A stretch of DNA of 8,114 nucleotides, from positions 1 through 8,114 of the forward strand of contig CANJYY010000103.1 of assembly GCA_947479185.1 (NCBI GenBank), in the 5' to 3' direction. Source of the stretch: Caulobacteraceae bacterium. GTDB lineage: Bacteria; Pseudomonadota; Alphaproteobacteria; Caulobacterales; Caulobacteraceae. Below are positions 7,498 through 8,114 of the stretch, piece by piece (position 1 is the first letter of the stretch; each line of letters begins with the position of its first letter). The notes under the pieces were generated by a model. It saw nothing but the letters and a program-made list of their open reading frames with translations. It was not told where the DNA came from and ran no database searches. A program made the translations under genes and the position numbers.

Positions 7498-7547
7498 TCC
7501 TCTCCGCGAAGCGGGGAGGGGGACCCTGCGGAGCAGGGTGGAGGGGC
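7498..7547 (+). repeat. left arm of inverted repeat, two hairpins
   Basis: Hairpin 1 pairs CCTCTCCGC (7499-7507) with GCGGGGAGG (7511-7519) around a GAA loop, 9 bp with one T-G wobble. Hairpin 2 pairs ACCCTGC (7523-7529) with GCAGGGT (7533-7539) around a GGA loop, a perfect 7 bp. The TTTT at 7495-7498 precedes rather than follows the stems, so this is not a standard intrinsic terminator on the + strand, though the structure directly after the ppc stop could still stall or protect the transcript. Confidence 0.85.
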
Positions 7548-7604
7548 AGCGCCATCGTCGCCGGACGGATCTGAATTCGGGAGAGGGCGGTTCGCTCCGG
7601 CGCC

Positions 7605-7654
7605 GCCCCTCCACCGCGCGTTGCGCGGTCCCCCTCCCCACTGCGTGGGGAGGA
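7605..7654 (-). repeat. right arm of inverted repeat, two hairpins
   Basis: This is the inverted partner of 7498-7547. One hairpin pairs ACCGCGC (7613-7619) with GCGCGGT (7623-7629) around GTT, a perfect 7 bp. The other pairs CCTCCCCAC (7633-7641) with GTGGGGAGG (7645-7653) around TGC, a perfect 9 bp. Compared with the left arm, three stem pairs have changed on both sides and pairing is retained. Confidence 0.85.
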
Positions 7655-7684
7655 TTGACTCAGCCTCGCCGTCCCTTACTGCAT
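7655..7684 (+). promoter_or_regulatory. possible promoter of the acyl-CoA dehydrogenase gene
   Basis: TTGACT at 7655-7660 is a good -35 match directly abutting the inverted repeat, and TACTGC near 7677-7682 is a poor -10 at about 16 bp spacing. The -35 contains the start of a GANTC methylation site (GACTC, 7657-7661). It lies 35-64 bases before the ATG at 7719. This is suggestive only. Confidence 0.25.
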
Positions 7685-7718
7685 CCGCGAAACCAACCGA
7701 CACAAGGGACGCGCCACC

Positions 7719-8114
7719 ATGGCCCTCGACGCCGAAACCCGGGACCAGTTCATCGACACCCTGCGCCGGTTCGTCACCGAACGGCTGCGGCCGCTCGAGG
7801 CCCAGGTGGCCGAGAACGACAAGGTGCCGGACGCGATCGTCCAGGAGATGCGCGACCTCGGCCTGTTCGGCATCTCGATCCCCGAGGAATACGGCGGCCT
7901 CGATCTGTCGATGGAAGACGAATGCCTGGTGGTGTTCGAGCTGGGCCGCGCCAGCCCTGCGTTCCGCTCCGAGATCGGCACCAACGTCGGCATCGGCAGC
8001 CAGGGGCTGGTGATGTTCGGCACCGATGAGCAGAAGGCGAAATGGCTGCCCGGCGTGGCGTCGGGCGAGGTCGTCACCTCCTTCGCCCTGACCGAGCCGG
8101 AAGCCGGCTCCGAC
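7719..8114 (+). CDS. acyl-CoA dehydrogenase, N-terminal part (3' end outside window)
   Basis: The first 132 residues of an acyl-CoA dehydrogenase family protein, open to the last base of the window (members are usually ~380-400 residues). These flavoenzymes oxidise acyl-CoA to 2-enoyl-CoA with FAD and pass electrons to ETF, in fatty-acid or branched-chain catabolism. Residues 1-115 form the helical N-terminal domain, with LRRFVTERLRPLE (15-27), LGLFGISIPEEYGGLDLS (47-64) and a QGLVMFGTDEQKAKWLPGVASGE stretch (95-117). The beta-domain then begins with ALTEPEAGSD (123-132), which matches the family signature contacting FAD and substrate. The catalytic Glu in the C-terminal domain is out of view, so the chain-length class cannot be set. 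The ATG is chosen because AAGGGA (7704-7709) sits 9 nt upstream and no in-frame homology precedes it. The inverted repeat separates it from ppc, so it is probably a separate transcription unit. Confidence 0.93.
   Translation, partial: MALDAETRDQFIDTLRRFVTERLRPLEAQVAENDKVPDAIVQEMRDLGLFGISIPEEYGGLDLSMEDECLVVFELGRASPAFRSEIGTNVGIGSQGLVMFGTDEQKAKWLPGVASGEVVTSFALTEPEAGSD

Larger units (their letters stand above)
7498..7654. repeat. long intergenic inverted repeat with four hairpins
   Basis: Two 50-bp arms (7498-7547 and 7605-7654) are inverted copies of each other, matching at 39 of 50 positions, separated by 57 bp. The inner ends also pair (GCGCC 7549-7553 with GGCGC 7599-7603), so the whole could form one large cruciform or RNA stem. 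Alternatively each arm folds locally into a 9-bp and a 7-bp hairpin with triloops. The GGGGAGGGGGACC and GGTGGAGGGGC blocks between and beside the hairpins are identical in both arms. I recall this as a dispersed intergenic repeat type of Caulobacterales and other alphaproteobacteria, comparable to REP/BIME elements and possibly to the long inverted repeats reported near CcrM sites in Caulobacter. It begins 4 bases after the ppc stop and may also act as a terminator or mRNA stabiliser for ppc. No coding potential is claimed for it. Confidence 0.9.

Noticed and set aside
7498..7654. Insertion sequence, MITE with target duplication, or CRISPR
   Set aside because: There is no transposase ORF, I could not see a clear flanking direct repeat, and there are only two inverted arms rather than regularly spaced direct repeats.
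4755..7703. 982-codon antisense ORF opposite ppc
   Set aside because: The + strand encodes an unmistakable full-length PEP carboxylase. The antisense frame is low-complexity and even runs through the inverted repeat.
7538..8029. + strand ORFs starting inside the inverted repeat (7538-8029 and 7621-8013)
   Set aside because: They are out-of-frame shadows of the acyl-CoA dehydrogenase, arginine/proline-rich and without a proper start context. The real frame starts at 7719.

Overview
The window is about 8.1 kb of very GC-rich alphaproteobacterial chromosome, with strong G/C preference at third codon positions. It most likely comes from Caulobacter or a close relative in the Caulobacterales. The main evidence is an 830-residue protein with the full architecture of TipN, the new-pole polarity factor known from Caulobacter. 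A second hint is a long intergenic inverted repeat of a kind familiar from alphaproteobacterial genomes. All genes I support read on the + strand. No tRNA, rRNA, IS element, CRISPR array or phage gene is visible.

Layout. (1) 1-560: the C-terminal half of an MFS permease of the HcaT/PPP-like type, cut by the window edge. (2) 557-1759: a secreted lipoprotein with five Asp-box (BNR) repeats, a sialidase-like beta-propeller. Its start overlaps the permease stop (ATGA), so the two are very probably co-transcribed. (3) 1760-2226: 467 bases holding a plausible 70-codon single-TM small ORF, a weak hairpin, a TTAAC motif and a tandem GTTTCACC repeat ahead of the next gene. (4) 2227-4719: tipN. (5) 4720-4784: a short gap with a 7-bp hairpin and a good Shine-Dalgarno. 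(6) 4785-7493: ppc, a complete phosphoenolpyruvate carboxylase. (7) 7494-7718: a 157-bp inverted repeat with two 50-bp arms, each folding into two small hairpins. (8) 7719-8114: the start of an acyl-CoA dehydrogenase that runs off the right edge.

Functionally this is mostly core chromosome: a polarity factor, an anaplerotic enzyme feeding the TCA cycle and the start of an acyl-CoA oxidation enzyme. The permease and sialidase-like lipoprotein form a small unit possibly concerned with glycans or another small carbohydrate or acid; the substrate cannot be read from the sequence. I see no convincing new multi-gene system. The points most worth a second look are the PEP carboxylase, in which two of the four aspartate-inhibitor ligands of the E. 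coli enzyme appear to be replaced (K773 to Gln, R832 to Ala), and the inverted repeat, whose arms differ by compensatory base-pair changes that preserve the hairpins.
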